This document shows positions 7,058-14,806 of a stretch of 15,067 nt of DNA, in pieces; the stretch's first letter is position 1; every line of letters begins with the position of its first letter. The translations under genes were made by a program, and so were the position numbers. The notes under the pieces are model-generated. The model saw nothing but the letters and a program-made list of their open reading frames with translations. It had not been told where the DNA came from and made no database searches. Source of the DNA: Bacteroidota bacterium (lineage in GTDB: Bacteria; Bacteroidota; Bacteroidia; Bacteroidales; UBA1556); assembly GCA_003648395.1 (NCBI GenBank), contig QMPB01000040.1, forward strand, positions 1 through 15,067. Direction: 5' to 3'.

Positions 7058-8497
7058 ATGAAAAAAGCTATATACATATATTTTTTAATGTTTATTTCTA
7101 TGAGTATCAGCGCTCAAAACGATGTTGATGTGCTGAGGTATTCCCAAACTATGGTTGGAGGAACGGCAAGATCAATTGGGTTTGGAGGAGCTGTCGGTTC
7201 AATGGGTGCAGATTTTTCTTCACTAAATGTAAATCCTGCAGGAATTGGTTTATATAAGAAGTCAGAGTTTAATATTACACCAACATTATATGTTTCTAAA
7301 TTGAAAACCTCTTTAAATGGGTTTGATAATTCTGCAAATAAGGATAATTTCAACCTTAATAGTTATGGGCTAGTTAGTGTTCATGATTTGAAAGCGAAAA
7401 AGGGATTAAAATATATACAATTTGGAATTGGAGTTAACAGAACAAACAATTTTAATAATAATTATCATATTACTAATGAAAATACAAGTAGTTCGTTAAT
7501 GACTGATTATCAAATTCAGGCTTATGGCGTTAGTCCAAGCGATTTAGATAGGTTTTCAACATATTTGGCTTGGGATAATTATTTGATTGATACTACAAAA
7601 GTAAATAATGGAACATGGCGATATACAAGTCCTTTGACTAATGGGGGAGTTTCACAAGAATTGAAGAGTACTACTTGGGGCTCAATGAATGAAATGAATA
7701 TTACTGTTGGTTCTTCATTTAGCGATATTCTTTATTTAGGAGGTTCTGTTGGCTTTCCTTTTGTTAGATATTTTGAAGAGTATGAATATACTGAGCGTGA
7801 TATTGCTGATACAATTCCTGAATTTGATAAATTTATTCTTGATAAAAATTTAGAGACTCATGGTAGTGGTATTAATTTTAAATTAGGAATGATATTTAGA
7901 CCAACAGGGTTTTTAAGATTTGGTATTGCTTTTCATTCCCCAACTTGGTTAAATTTGAATGATGATTATTCATCGCAGATAACTCGCTTTTGGGATGATG
8001 GAAATAAAACAAAAATGTCTTCACCTGATGGACATTATAGTTATGAAATATCTACTCCTATGAAACTTATTGGAAGTGCGACATTTACACTAGCTCGATT
8101 TGTTATGCTAAGTGGTGATGTAGAATATATCAATTATTCTGATGGAAGACTTAATTCTCATGATTATGGTTTTTATGATGAAAATGCTGAAGTAAGGGAT
8201 AAATATCAATCTACATTAAATATTAGAACGGGAGCAGAAATTAGGTTAAGACCAATGTCTTTTAGAGCAGGTTTAGCACATTATGGTAGTCCATTTTCTA
8301 ATGACTTAAATGATGGAAGTTTTTGGGTAGCATCTGCTGGTCTAGGGTATCGTGATAGAATAGTTTTTGTGGATTTGGGGGTTTCTTATACCTATAAAAA
8401 TGAAGATTATTATTTGTATAATCCAGAGTTAATAGATGCCGCTTCTGTGGAGTATCATAGTGTGCGTATTGCGTTGACTATGGGATATAAATTCTAG
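7058..8497 (+). CDS. OmpP1/FadL-family outer-membrane protein
   Basis: Predicted outer-membrane beta-barrel of the OMPP1/FadL/TodX type, the group often labelled hemin receptor in Bacteroidota. FadL relatives carry hydrophobic compounds across the outer membrane, but the substrate here is unknown. Residues 1-20 are a signal peptide ending ISAQ. The mature start holds GGTARSIGFGGAVGSMGAD followed by NPAG (59-62), the family's conserved Asn-Pro-Ala that forms the N-terminal plug. The rest is alternating amphipathic strands with aromatic girdles, and the chain ends ALTMGYKF with terminal Phe, as barrel proteins do. At 479 residues it has family length. It lies 46 bp after the low-complexity lipoprotein and 40 bp before a second lipoprotein, so the three probably share a transcript ending at the hairpin near 9000. 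Family assignment is good; the hemin label should not be relied on. Confidence 0.8.
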   Translation: MKKAIYIYFLMFISMSISAQNDVDVLRYSQTMVGGTARSIGFGGAVGSMGADFSSLNVNPAGIGLYKKSEFNITPTLYVSKLKTSLNGFDNSANKDNFNLNSYGLVSVHDLKAKKGLKYIQFGIGVNRTNNFNNNYHITNENTSSSLMTDYQIQAYGVSPSDLDRFSTYLAWDNYLIDTTKVNNGTWRYTSPLTNGGVSQELKSTTWGSMNEMNITVGSSFSDILYLGGSVGFPFVRYFEEYEYTERDIADTIPEFDKFILDKNLETHGSGINFKLGMIFRPTGFLRFGIAFHSPTWLNLNDDYSSQITRFWDDGNKTKMSSPDGHYSYEISTPMKLIGSATFTLARFVMLSGDVEYINYSDGRLNSHDYGFYDENAEVRDKYQSTLNIRTGAEIRLRPMSFRAGLAHYGSPFSNDLNDGSFWVASAGLGYRDRIVFVDLGVSYTYKNEDYYLYNPELIDAASVEYHSVRIALTMGYKF

Positions 8498-8537
8498 TTT
8501 ATTAATATTTTTAACTAATTAAGTAAAATACATTATT

Positions 8538-8942
8538 ATGAAAAACATTGTACTATTATTTATTTTTGGGATATCCTTTCTTACCTCTTGTGATAAGAAA
8601 GGAGGACAAGATGGAATATGGGATGATATCATTGAATTATCAATTAAAGATGTTGAGTTTGGAGTAAAGGCTGATTCTGTATTAATATCTACAAAAGGAG
8701 ATTGGTGGTGGGTATGTGAAATTACTTTCAATGATAGTATAAATGCCATTGATAGTACTATTAATCTTGAGGCTAACTCATATTCTATTATTGGAGATAA
8801 TTATGTTATTGAACGTCGCAATAAAAACAGTTTGTTTGTTAAGTTAGATGAGAATAAAACAGGTAAAGAACGTGTTCTACTTATTGGTTTAGAGGCTGGA
8901 GATTATTTCGATCATGTTAAAATTACGCAATTGGCTAATTGA
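8538..8942 (+). CDS. Small lipoprotein with BACON-like domain
   Basis: A 134-residue lipoprotein with a type II signal: hydrophobic residues 3-14 and lipobox LTSC (lipidated Cys18). The mature chain matches the BACON (Bacteroidetes-associated carbohydrate-binding often N-terminal) pattern of an immunoglobulin-like beta-sandwich: a tryptophan-rich strand (ISTKGDWWWVCEI), then LFVKLDENKTGKERVLLIGL with its N-K-T-G-x-x-R turn, and a last strand VKITQLAN (BACON repeats usually end in ITQ). BACON domains often accompany glycan-degrading proteins, but no carbohydrate enzyme is nearby, so binding is not assured. It is the last gene of the rightward envelope cluster and is followed by a strong terminator. 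The domain call rests on pattern only and would be strengthened by a profile search. Confidence 0.7.
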   Translation: MKNIVLLFIFGISFLTSCDKKGGQDGIWDDIIELSIKDVEFGVKADSVLISTKGDWWWVCEITFNDSINAIDSTINLEANSYSIIGDNYVIERRNKNSLFVKLDENKTGKERVLLIGLEAGDYFDHVKITQLAN

Positions 8943-8995
8943 TAAAATATGAAGTGGTATAAATTCTAAAAGAATTATTATTCGTATAACAATAC

Positions 8996-9031
8996 AAAAG
9001 CTCCATAAATCATTTGTTTATGGAGCTTTTT
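8996..9031 (+). terminator. Rho-independent terminator after the envelope cluster
   Basis: AAAAGCTCCATAAA (8996-9009) pairs perfectly over 14 bp with TTTATGGAGCTTTT (9017-9030) across a 7-nt loop, and the stem runs into a T-tract (9027-9031). It lies 54 nt after the lipoprotein stop. The opposite strand also ends in TTTT, so it may stop secA transcripts arriving from the right as well. Confidence 0.85.
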
Positions 9032-9062
9032 GAAGTTTATATTTTGTTCTATGATTATTAAA

Positions 9063-9180
9063 GGTGTATAAAAAACGTCAAGGTCGAGGCGGATATTAAT
9101 TTAGAGATCAGGAGTTTACTTTGGTAAATGACTGATTAATAAATTAAATCCAACGATGAGATTGTCGTTTTATATAGCCG
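9063..9180 (+). repeat. Dispersed structured repeat, copy 2 (118 bp)
   Basis: Matches copy 1 at 28 of 31 positions in the head (GGTGTATAA to GAGGCGGA) and 25 of 32 in the tail (from CCAACGA to TATAGCCG). The two helix arms between them are largely different in sequence, and the apical GAGTTTAC/GTAAATGACTGA motif is kept. Outer-stem pair 10/23 is A-T here, against G-C in copy 1. It lies between the cluster terminator and secA, antisense to secA, with its end 14 nt from the secA stop codon. Confidence 0.85.
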
Positions 9181-9194
9181 AATTAAATATAGTT

Positions 9195-12100
9195 TTACCT
9201 TCCGTGGCACTGCTTATACTTCTTGCCACTACCACAAGGGCAAGGGTCGTTTCTTCCTACTTTCTTCTCTTTAACAATAGGCTGAGTTACTTGCTGTTCT
9301 TGAGTTTTATGACCAAATTTATTTGGGTCTTTACTAGAGTTGCTTCCAATCTCTGTTCTGCCTGTTTGTAATTTACTAGGGTCGAAACTAGCAGGTTTAA
9401 GGTCAGACTGCATTTCAATCTCCTTATTAGCTGTTAAATCGCATTTAGTAAGGAATGATACAATATCTCTATTAACCTTGTTAATCATTTGTTTAAATAG
9501 TTCAAATGACTCAAACTTATATATTAATAAGGGGTCTTTTTGTTCGTAAGAAGCATTCTGAACTGACTGTTTCAAATCGTCCATTTCTCTTAAATGCTCT
9601 TTCCAAGAATCGTCAATAACCTTTAAACTTACAATCTTCTCAATAGCAAGCACCACTTCTCTACCTTGAGATTCGTAGCCTCTTTCAAGGTTTACTATTA
9701 TATCCATTCCTTTAACACCATCTGTCATTGGAATTGCTATATTTCTGTATTGCTGTCCTTGATTCTTATATACATCAGTTATTACAGGAAGAGTTTCTTT
9801 GCTGATTCTTTCTGATTTTAGTTTATAATTCTTATAAGCTTCTTCAAAAATCTTCTGAACAATAATATCTCCTTTTATAGAGAAGAATTCTTTCTCATTA
9901 AAAGGGGATTCTATTGAAAGATTTCTAATCAATTCCATTTTGAAATTCTCAAAATCTCGATTATCTTGATTATCGAAAACAATAGATTCTGATAAATCAT
10001 AAATCATATTAGAAATATCAAGGGCAAGTCTTTCTCCATTAAGAGCATGATGCCTTTTCTTATAAATTACATCACGCTGAGAATTCATTACATCGTCATA
10101 CTCCAATAATCTTTTACGAATACCAAAGTTATTCTCTTCAACTTTCTTTTGAGCTCTTTCTATAGATTTAGAAATCATAGAATGTTGAATTACTTCACCA
10201 TCTTCAAGTCCTAATTTATCCATAATAGAAGCAATACGTTCAGAGCCAAAAAGTCTCAAGATTGTCTTCCAAGGAAACAAAGAATTGAGAAGATCCTGGA
10301 TCTCCTTGACGACCAGCACGACCTCTCAGCTGACGGTCAACACGACGAGATTCATGTCGTTCAGTACCAACAATAGCTAAACCTCCTGCTTCTTTTACTC
10401 CTTTGCCAAGTTTAATATCGGTACCACGACCAGCCATATTTGTTGCAATAGTAACGGCTCCTGGCTCACCTGCTTCGGCAACAATATCAGCTTCCTTCTG
10501 GTGTAGTTTTGCATTAAGTACATTATGCTTAACGCCTTGTCGGCTTAGCATTCTACTAAGTAATTCAGAGATTTCTACCGAAGTAGTACCAATAAGAACA
10601 GGACGACCTCCTTTTACAAGTCTGTCTGTTTCCTTTATTACGGCATTATATTTTTCTCTAACAGTTTTATAAACAAAATCTTCAGAATCATCACGTTGAA
10701 TAGGCCTGTTAGTAGGAATTACGGTTACATCAAGTTTGTAAATATCCCAAAGTTCACCCGCTTCTGTTTCTGCTGTACCTGTCATACCAGCAAGCTTATT
10801 ATACATTCGGAAATAGTTCTGAAGTGTAATAGTAGCATATGTTTGAGTAGCAGCCTCAACTTTTACATTCTCCTTTGCCTCAATTGCTTGGTGTAATCCG
10901 TCAGAATATCTACGACCTTCCATTATACGTCCAGTCTGCTCATCAACAATTTTAATCTTGTTTTCTATGATTACATATTCTGTATTCAATTCAAAAAGAG
11001 CATAAGCTTTAAAGAGCTGATTCATTGAATGTACTCTTTCGGTCTTCATACTATAATCTTGAAGTAATTTGCTTTTTTTCTCAGCTTTTTCTGCATCACT
11101 TATATCTGCAGTCTCAATGTCATTTAATACTATAGACATATCAGGGAGAATATAGAAATCTGGGTCTCCAGTCATTTCTGTAACCAAGTCAAGACCTTTA
11201 TCTGTTAAGTCTATGGAATTACTTTTCTCTTCAATTACAAAATAAAGCTCATCATCAATAATGTGCATATGCTTATTTTGCTCAGCCATATAGAAATTCT
11301 CAGTCTTCTGCATACCAGTTCTAATGCCTGGTTCAGAAAGATATTTAATTAAGGCTTTATTCTTTGGAAGACCTCTATACGCTCTAAAAAGCCTAATAAA
11401 TCCTTCTTTTTGTTTTTCCTTATCGTCAGTTGCTATCATTTTTTTAGCATCAGACAATAAGTGAGTTACTATTTGCTTTTGTACACTATACAGTTTCTGA
11501 ACATAAGGTTTAAGGTTATCAAATTCGTGATGATCTCCTTTTGGTGTTGGTCCAGAAATAATTAATGGAGTACGAGCATCATCAATAAGTACTGAATCGA
11601 CTTCATCTACTATAGTGTAGTTATGTTTTCTTTGAACTAATTCTGCCATTTCAGTGGCCATATTATCTCTAAGATAATCGAAACCAAATTCGTTATTAGT
11701 TCCATAAGTTACATCCGACAAATAAGCTTTACGTCTAGCTTCAGTATTTGGTTGGTGCTTATCGATACAATCAACACTCATACCATGAAACTCTAAAAGC
11801 ATTCCCATCCATTCGGAGTCACGCTTTGCTAAGTAATCATTTACAGTAACAACGTGAACACCTCTACCTGAAAGTGCGTTTAAGTAAATGGGAAGAGTTG
11901 CCACAAGTGTTTTTCCTTCACCAGTTGCCATCTCTGCAATTTTACCTTCGTGCAATACTGTTCCTCCAATTAGCTGTACATCATAGTGAATCATATTCCA
12001 TGTAACACTTACACCACCAGCAATCCAAGAATTTCCATAAATGGCTTTTTCTCCGTTTATTTCAATATTATCAAATTGAGTAGCAAGAGCTTTGTCATGT

Positions 12101-12501
12101 TCTGTTGCTGTAACTTCTATTTTAGTGTTTTCTGTAAAACGCTTTGCTGTTTCTTTCATTACAGCAAAAGTATCAGGTAGAATTTCTTTAAGTACATCTT
12201 CTATTTTTGAAGTGGCACTATCTTCTATCTTATCAATTTCTTTCCATAGATTATCTTTCTCGATAATATCCATATTTGGTTCAGATTTTATCTTTTCCTT
12301 TATGGATTTTATTTTATCATTTTCATTAGATATTTTCTTGGAAATAATGTCTTTAAACTCTTGTGTTTTTGCTCTAAGCTCATCATTTGATAATGATGTT
12401 AGCTTTTTCTCAGCAGTATGTACAAGGTCGACAATTGGGAGTAATACTTTTACGTCTTTGTCTGATTTTGTACCGAATAATTTACTTATGAAACTTAACA
12501 T
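9195..12501 (-). CDS. secA: Protein translocase ATPase SecA, interrupted by a frameshift
   Basis: Motor ATPase that drives preproteins through SecYEG. The N-terminal part (12501 to 10240) has a charged helical insertion at about 50-108, Walker A TGEGKT (193-198), DEVD (299-302), the preprotein cross-linking domain, and helicase motif [13 protein letters not shown] near 730. After Leu748 the frame slips and stops at TGA 10240. The other frame resumes at once (from 10256) with [13 protein letters not shown] and continues through the helical wing and scaffold domains to a SEC-C zinc motif [13 protein letters not shown] (CxC-x8-CH) and stop at 9195. Together they make about 1,101 residues, normal for Bacteroidota SecA. 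SecA is essential, so a dead gene is unlikely; sequence error, a very recent mutation or translational recoding are the options. Both parts appear otherwise free of damage. A DUF2795 gene lies 235 bp upstream. Confidence 0.93.
10254..10260 (-). other. secA frameshift site
   Basis: On the minus strand the sequence is CTT-G-AGA. Reading straight through gives DNLETFWL and a stop. Skipping the G at 10257 gives [11 protein letters not shown]. Family proteins have LMRLFGSER here, so restoring two bases before that G (CTT ATG AGA) regenerates the full motif. A 2-nt loss is therefore the most economical reading. Confidence 0.85.
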
Positions 12502-12543
12502 ATTTATGTTTTCTAAAAACTTTGTGTATTTCTATATTGCTAA

Positions 12544-12551
12544 CAAAAATA
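12544..12551 (-). promoter_or_regulatory. Candidate secA promoter, -7 box
   Basis: Minus strand reads TATTTTTG, an exact TAnnTTTG match, placing the transcription start near 12537 and giving a leader of about 36 nt. No TTTG is seen at the usual -33 spacing, so this is only a candidate. Confidence 0.35.
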
Positions 12552-12614
12552 GGGCAAAAATGAATACTTTAATTTATTTTTTAATTGTAAGTGTACATTA
12601 TTGAAATACAGATG

Positions 12615-12630
12615 TTTGACCTATGTCAAA
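12615..12630. promoter_or_regulatory. Palindrome TTTGAC-CTAT-GTCAAA, possible Crp/Fnr-type operator
   Basis: A 6-bp inverted repeat with 4-bp spacer in the gap between secA and the DUF2795 gene. The layout resembles Crp/Fnr-family sites (TTGAt-N4-aTCAA) with C/G at the inner position. It is 114 bp upstream of secA. No regulator is encoded nearby, so the call is weak. Confidence 0.3.
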
Positions 12631-12653
12631 ACGTCATGTATATAAATGATAAA

Positions 12654-12669
12654 AGGGACAAATGTCCCT
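12654..12669 (-). terminator. Rho-independent terminator after the DUF2795 gene
   Basis: AGGGAC (12654-12659) and GTCCCT (12664-12669) form a GC-containing 6-bp stem with a 4-nt loop. On the minus strand it is followed by TTTTAT. It lies 67 nt past the DUF2795 stop and separates that gene from secA, which has its own candidate promoter further on. Confidence 0.65.
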
Positions 12670-12736
12670 AATAAATTACTTTATATAAAATACTGATTCT
12701 TTATTATGAAGAAAGAAAAAATATTATATCTTTATT

Positions 12737-12958
12737 TTAGTATTCATCCTCATGAAAGAAGAAATCTTCTTTAGTAGGATAATCAGGCCAAAGATCCTCA
12801 ATAGTGTCATATTGTTCTCCTTCGTCTTCAACTTCTCTTAGATTTTCAATTACTTCCATTGGTGCTCCAGATCTTAATGCATAATCAATAAGTTCGTCTT
12901 TTGTAGCCGGCCAAGGTGCATCTTCAATTTTAGAAGCTAATTCTAGTGTCCAATACAT
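12737..12958 (-). CDS. DUF2795 family protein
   Basis: A 73-residue acidic cytoplasmic protein starting MYWTLELASKIEDAPWPATK and ending in an acidic tail (FFFHEDEY). I recognise it as a Bacteroidota DUF2795 protein: the PWPATKDELIDYA and RSGAPMEVIENL segments match the family's small helical fold, in which a helix-turn-helix-like unit begins with the ATKDEL helix. The function is not established. It has its own candidate promoter (12995-13024) and terminator (12654-12669), so it may be a single-gene transcript. It lies between secA and the cobalamin adenosyltransferase, an order I recall from other Bacteroidales genomes but have not checked. No signal peptide or metal-binding motif is seen. 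Confidence 0.88.
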   Translation of the reverse strand: MYWTLELASKIEDAPWPATKDELIDYALRSGAPMEVIENLREVEDEGEQYDTIEDLWPDYPTKEDFFFHEDEY

Positions 12959-12994
12959 AGTTTTATGTTTTTAAGATGATATATTATATTTCTG

Positions 12995-13024
12995 CAAAAA
13001 TAAATTTTTACTAATATAAAACAA
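12995..13024 (-). promoter_or_regulatory. Promoter of the DUF2795 gene
   Basis: Minus strand: TTG (13022-13024), 19-bp spacer, TATTTTTG (12995-13002), matching the Bacteroidota -33/-7 consensus. The predicted start is near 12988, giving a leader of about 30 nt. Confidence 0.55.
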
Positions 13025-13070
13025 GAAAAACTTTAATTATTTAGTTGTAAGATTATCAGTGACATACGTA

Positions 13071-13640
13071 TTATTTAGTTTTTGGAAGCCATAATAGTTC
13101 GTCAATATCCATCATTTTTGCGCTATATCTTGCTAATGTGAAGAAATAGTCGCTTAATCTATTTAGGTATCTTACTATTAATTCTTCTTTATGATCAATT
13201 GTACTTTCATATCTTAAATATGCCCTTTCAGCACGCCGACAAATTGTTCTTGCAATATGGCAATGAGAAACTATTGGATGACCTCCAGGGAGAATAAATG
13301 ACTTCAATGGAGTTAATGATTTGGTCATTCTGTCGATTTCACTTTCAAGAGAATTAATAATATTATTATTAAGTTGTGGTAACTTATTTTTACTTTCTGA
13401 GCTATCGCAAGCCGCTAGACCTTCGATAATAAATAGCTGTTCAATTATTAATAAAAGATTCTTTTTGCTGTTTAAGTCATCTACAAAATCATAAACCAAA
13501 GCAGTATAAGACTTTAGTTCATCAATTGTACCATATGCTTCAACTTGCAAATCGTATTTTGGGACTCTTTTTCCTCCTATTAGCGAGGTGAATCCTTTGT
13601 CGCCGCTTTTTGTATATACTTTGAATTCTTTGGTATTCAT
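13071..13640 (-). CDS. Cob(I)yrinic acid a,c-diamide adenosyltransferase, PduO type
   Basis: ATP-dependent adenosyltransferase that makes adenosylcobalamin from cob(I)alamin, usually a cytoplasmic trimer that also delivers the cofactor to B12-dependent mutases. Length (189 residues) and motifs fit the PduO family: the ATP-binding N-terminus TKSGDKGFTSLIGGKRVPK (10-28), AYGTIDEL (35-42), the RTICRRAER helix (131-139) whose Arg/Glu residues contact ATP and partner subunits, and YLNRLSDYFFTLAR (158-171). No key residue appears missing. No other B12 gene is in the window, and no B12-box is seen in its leader. The leader instead carries copy 3 of the dispersed repeat, in the sense orientation and ending 22 nt before the ATG. 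It may be read together with the ABC ATPase gene upstream. Confidence 0.93.
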   Translation of the reverse strand: MNTKEFKVYTKSGDKGFTSLIGGKRVPKYDLQVEAYGTIDELKSYTALVYDFVDDLNSKKNLLLIIEQLFIIEGLAACDSSESKNKLPQLNNNIINSLESEIDRMTKSLTPLKSFILPGGHPIVSHCHIARTICRRAERAYLRYESTIDHKEELIVRYLNRLSDYFFTLARYSAKMMDIDELLWLPKTK

Positions 13641-13662
13641 AATAATATTCCATTTATGTGAT

Positions 13663-13778
13663 TATACTAAACGCCAATATCTTCACTGGACTTGAATTGC
13701 TAATCAGTCATCCCAATGTGTCGGGACTCTTTATTATTAATTCTACGTCCGCCTCTACCTTGATGTTTATTATACACC
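13663..13778 (-). repeat. Dispersed structured repeat, copy 3 (116 bp)
   Basis: Read on the minus strand it shares 28 of 31 head positions with copy 2 (GGTGTATAA, CAAGGTAGAGGCGGA) and the tail core ATTGGCGTTT. The apical part is GAGT-CCC-gacacatt-GGG-ATGACTGA: the TTAC/GTAA helix of copies 1 and 2 is replaced by CCC/GGG while the flanking GAGT and ATGACTGA stay. Outer pair 10/23 is T-A. The middle helix keeps GAATT/AATTC and TAAT/ATTA pairs. It lies between the ABC ATPase and adenosyltransferase genes, the only copy in the same sense as its neighbours. Confidence 0.8.
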
Positions 13779-13831
13779 AAGTTTTCAAATTGGGTTAAAA
13801 ATAATATTTCAAATCTCCTTTAGTGCTTTTA

Positions 13832-14548
13832 CTATTTATTATTTTGTTTCAATGCACTCTTAGGATTCTCATTAATCTTTTCAGAATCAACCAATCCATC
13901 TTTCAAACGAATAACTCTATGAGTATGCTTTGCAATATCCTCTTCGTGAGTTACAATAATTACTGTATTTCCAGACTGGTGAATTTCTTCGAAAAGTCCC
14001 ATTATTTCTATGGAAGTTTTAGAGTCTAAGTTCCCCGTAGGCTCATCAGCAAGAATTATTGATGGGTTATTAACCAAAGCTCTTGCTACTGCCACCCTCT
14101 GCCTTTGACCTCCTGAAAGTTCGTTGGGTTTATGATCCATTCTATCCCCAAGGTGAACTTGTTTTAAAACTTCAGTTGCTCGCTTTATTCTGTCTGCTTT
14201 TGGCATTCCTGCATAAACAAGAGGTAACATTACATTTTCCAATGCTGTTGCTCTGGGAAGAAGGTTGAATGTTTGAAATACAAAACCAATTTCCTTATTT
14301 CTTATTTCAGCTAATTCATTATCGGTAAGTTTATTTACTGCTTGATTGTTTAAAATATACGAACCGGCAGTAGGTGTATCAAGGCAGCCTAAAATATTCA
14401 TCAAAGTAGATTTTCCAGAGCCAGATGTTCCCATTAAGCCAACATATTCATTTTTATAAATATCAAGGCTAATATCTCTTAAAGCTTTCACTGTTTGAGT
14501 TCCTACTTGGTAGAATTTTTTTATTCCTTTTATTTCTATTATTTTCAT
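13832..14548 (-). CDS. ABC transporter ATP-binding protein, LolD/MacB type
   Basis: Cytoplasmic ATPase subunit of the MacB/LolD/FtsE group, which powers FtsX-fold permeases in lipoprotein release, antibiotic or peptide export, or cell-wall control. All motifs are intact: Walker [10 protein letters not shown] (40-48), Q-loop Gln92 in [10 protein letters not shown], signature LSGGQ (144-148), Walker B ILADEP (165-170) with catalytic Glu169, D-loop GNLD, and switch His201 in VTHEED. The group-specific LMNILGCLD and [15 protein letters not shown] stretches support the subfamily. At 238 residues it is a stand-alone ATPase, not a fused MacB. No permease is adjacent: upstream is a divergent gene and downstream is the adenosyltransferase, so its partner must be elsewhere. 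A consensus promoter lies about 45 bp upstream. The exact export role cannot be told. Confidence 0.93.
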   Translation of the reverse strand: MKIIEIKGIKKFYQVGTQTVKALRDISLDIYKNEYVGLMGTSGSGKSTLMNILGCLDTPTAGSYILNNQAVNKLTDNELAEIRNKEIGFVFQTFNLLPRATALENVMLPLVYAGMPKADRIKRATEVLKQVHLGDRMDHKPNELSGGQRQRVAVARALVNNPSIILADEPTGNLDSKTSIEIMGLFEEIHQSGNTVIIVTHEEDIAKHTHRVIRLKDGLVDSEKINENPKSALKQNNK

Positions 14549-14592
14549 ATTAAAAAACTATTAGCTGAAATTGTATGTGTTTTGATGAGGAA

Positions 14593-14623
14593 CAAAGATA
14601 GTATTTATGCTTAAAACAACAAA
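14593..14623 (-). promoter_or_regulatory. Promoter of the ABC ATPase gene
   Basis: Minus strand: TTTG (14620-14623), exactly 19 bp, then TATCTTTG (14593-14600), a full match to the Bacteroidota consensus TTTG-N19-TAnnTTTG. The predicted start is near 14586, leaving a leader of about 38 nt. It is the best promoter match in the window. Confidence 0.7.
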
Positions 14624-14710
14624 CTAATTTCAATTATTATTCTATTACAAAGATTATTAATGGAATTTTAAAAAGTAGAATAAAAGTATCGGCAATATAC
14701 AAAGTTAAAG

Positions 14711-14718
14711 TATCTTTG
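14711..14718 (+). promoter_or_regulatory. Candidate promoter of the 14807 gene, -7 box
   Basis: TATCTTTG on the plus strand is identical to the -7 box of the divergent ABC gene. No TTTG is found at the -33 position, so support is partial. The transcription start would be near 14725, with a leader of about 80 nt. Confidence 0.4.
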
Positions 14719-14806
14719 TGAAAGTGATTATTAAAAGAAAGAAATTTTTGATTAAAAGATTAAAATATAAAAATTCTAGCTTAATAAAGTATTAATGATA
14801 CTGTCT

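Noticed and set aside
10240..10260. prfB-style programmed +1 frameshift in secA
   Set aside because: The prfB signal needs a stop codon in the A site after CTT and an upstream Shine-Dalgarno-like stimulator. Here CTT is followed by GAG and the stop comes five codons later. A 2-nt deletion restores the family motif better.
12092..12604. 170-codon plus-strand frame antisense to secA
   Set aside because: Ser/Phe/Ile-rich composition typical of the complement of Lys/Glu-rich coding sequence. No ribosome binding site, and the sense gene is certain.
13641..13780. Cobalamin riboswitch upstream of the adenosyltransferase gene
   Set aside because: No B12 box (GCCACTG-like) or other riboswitch core is seen, and the same element occurs next to proS and secA, which have no link to B12.
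14549..14806. Small gene or RNA in the 258-bp divergent gap
   Set aside because: Very AT-rich, with only promoter-like boxes on both strands. No open frame with a plausible start and no stable hairpin.
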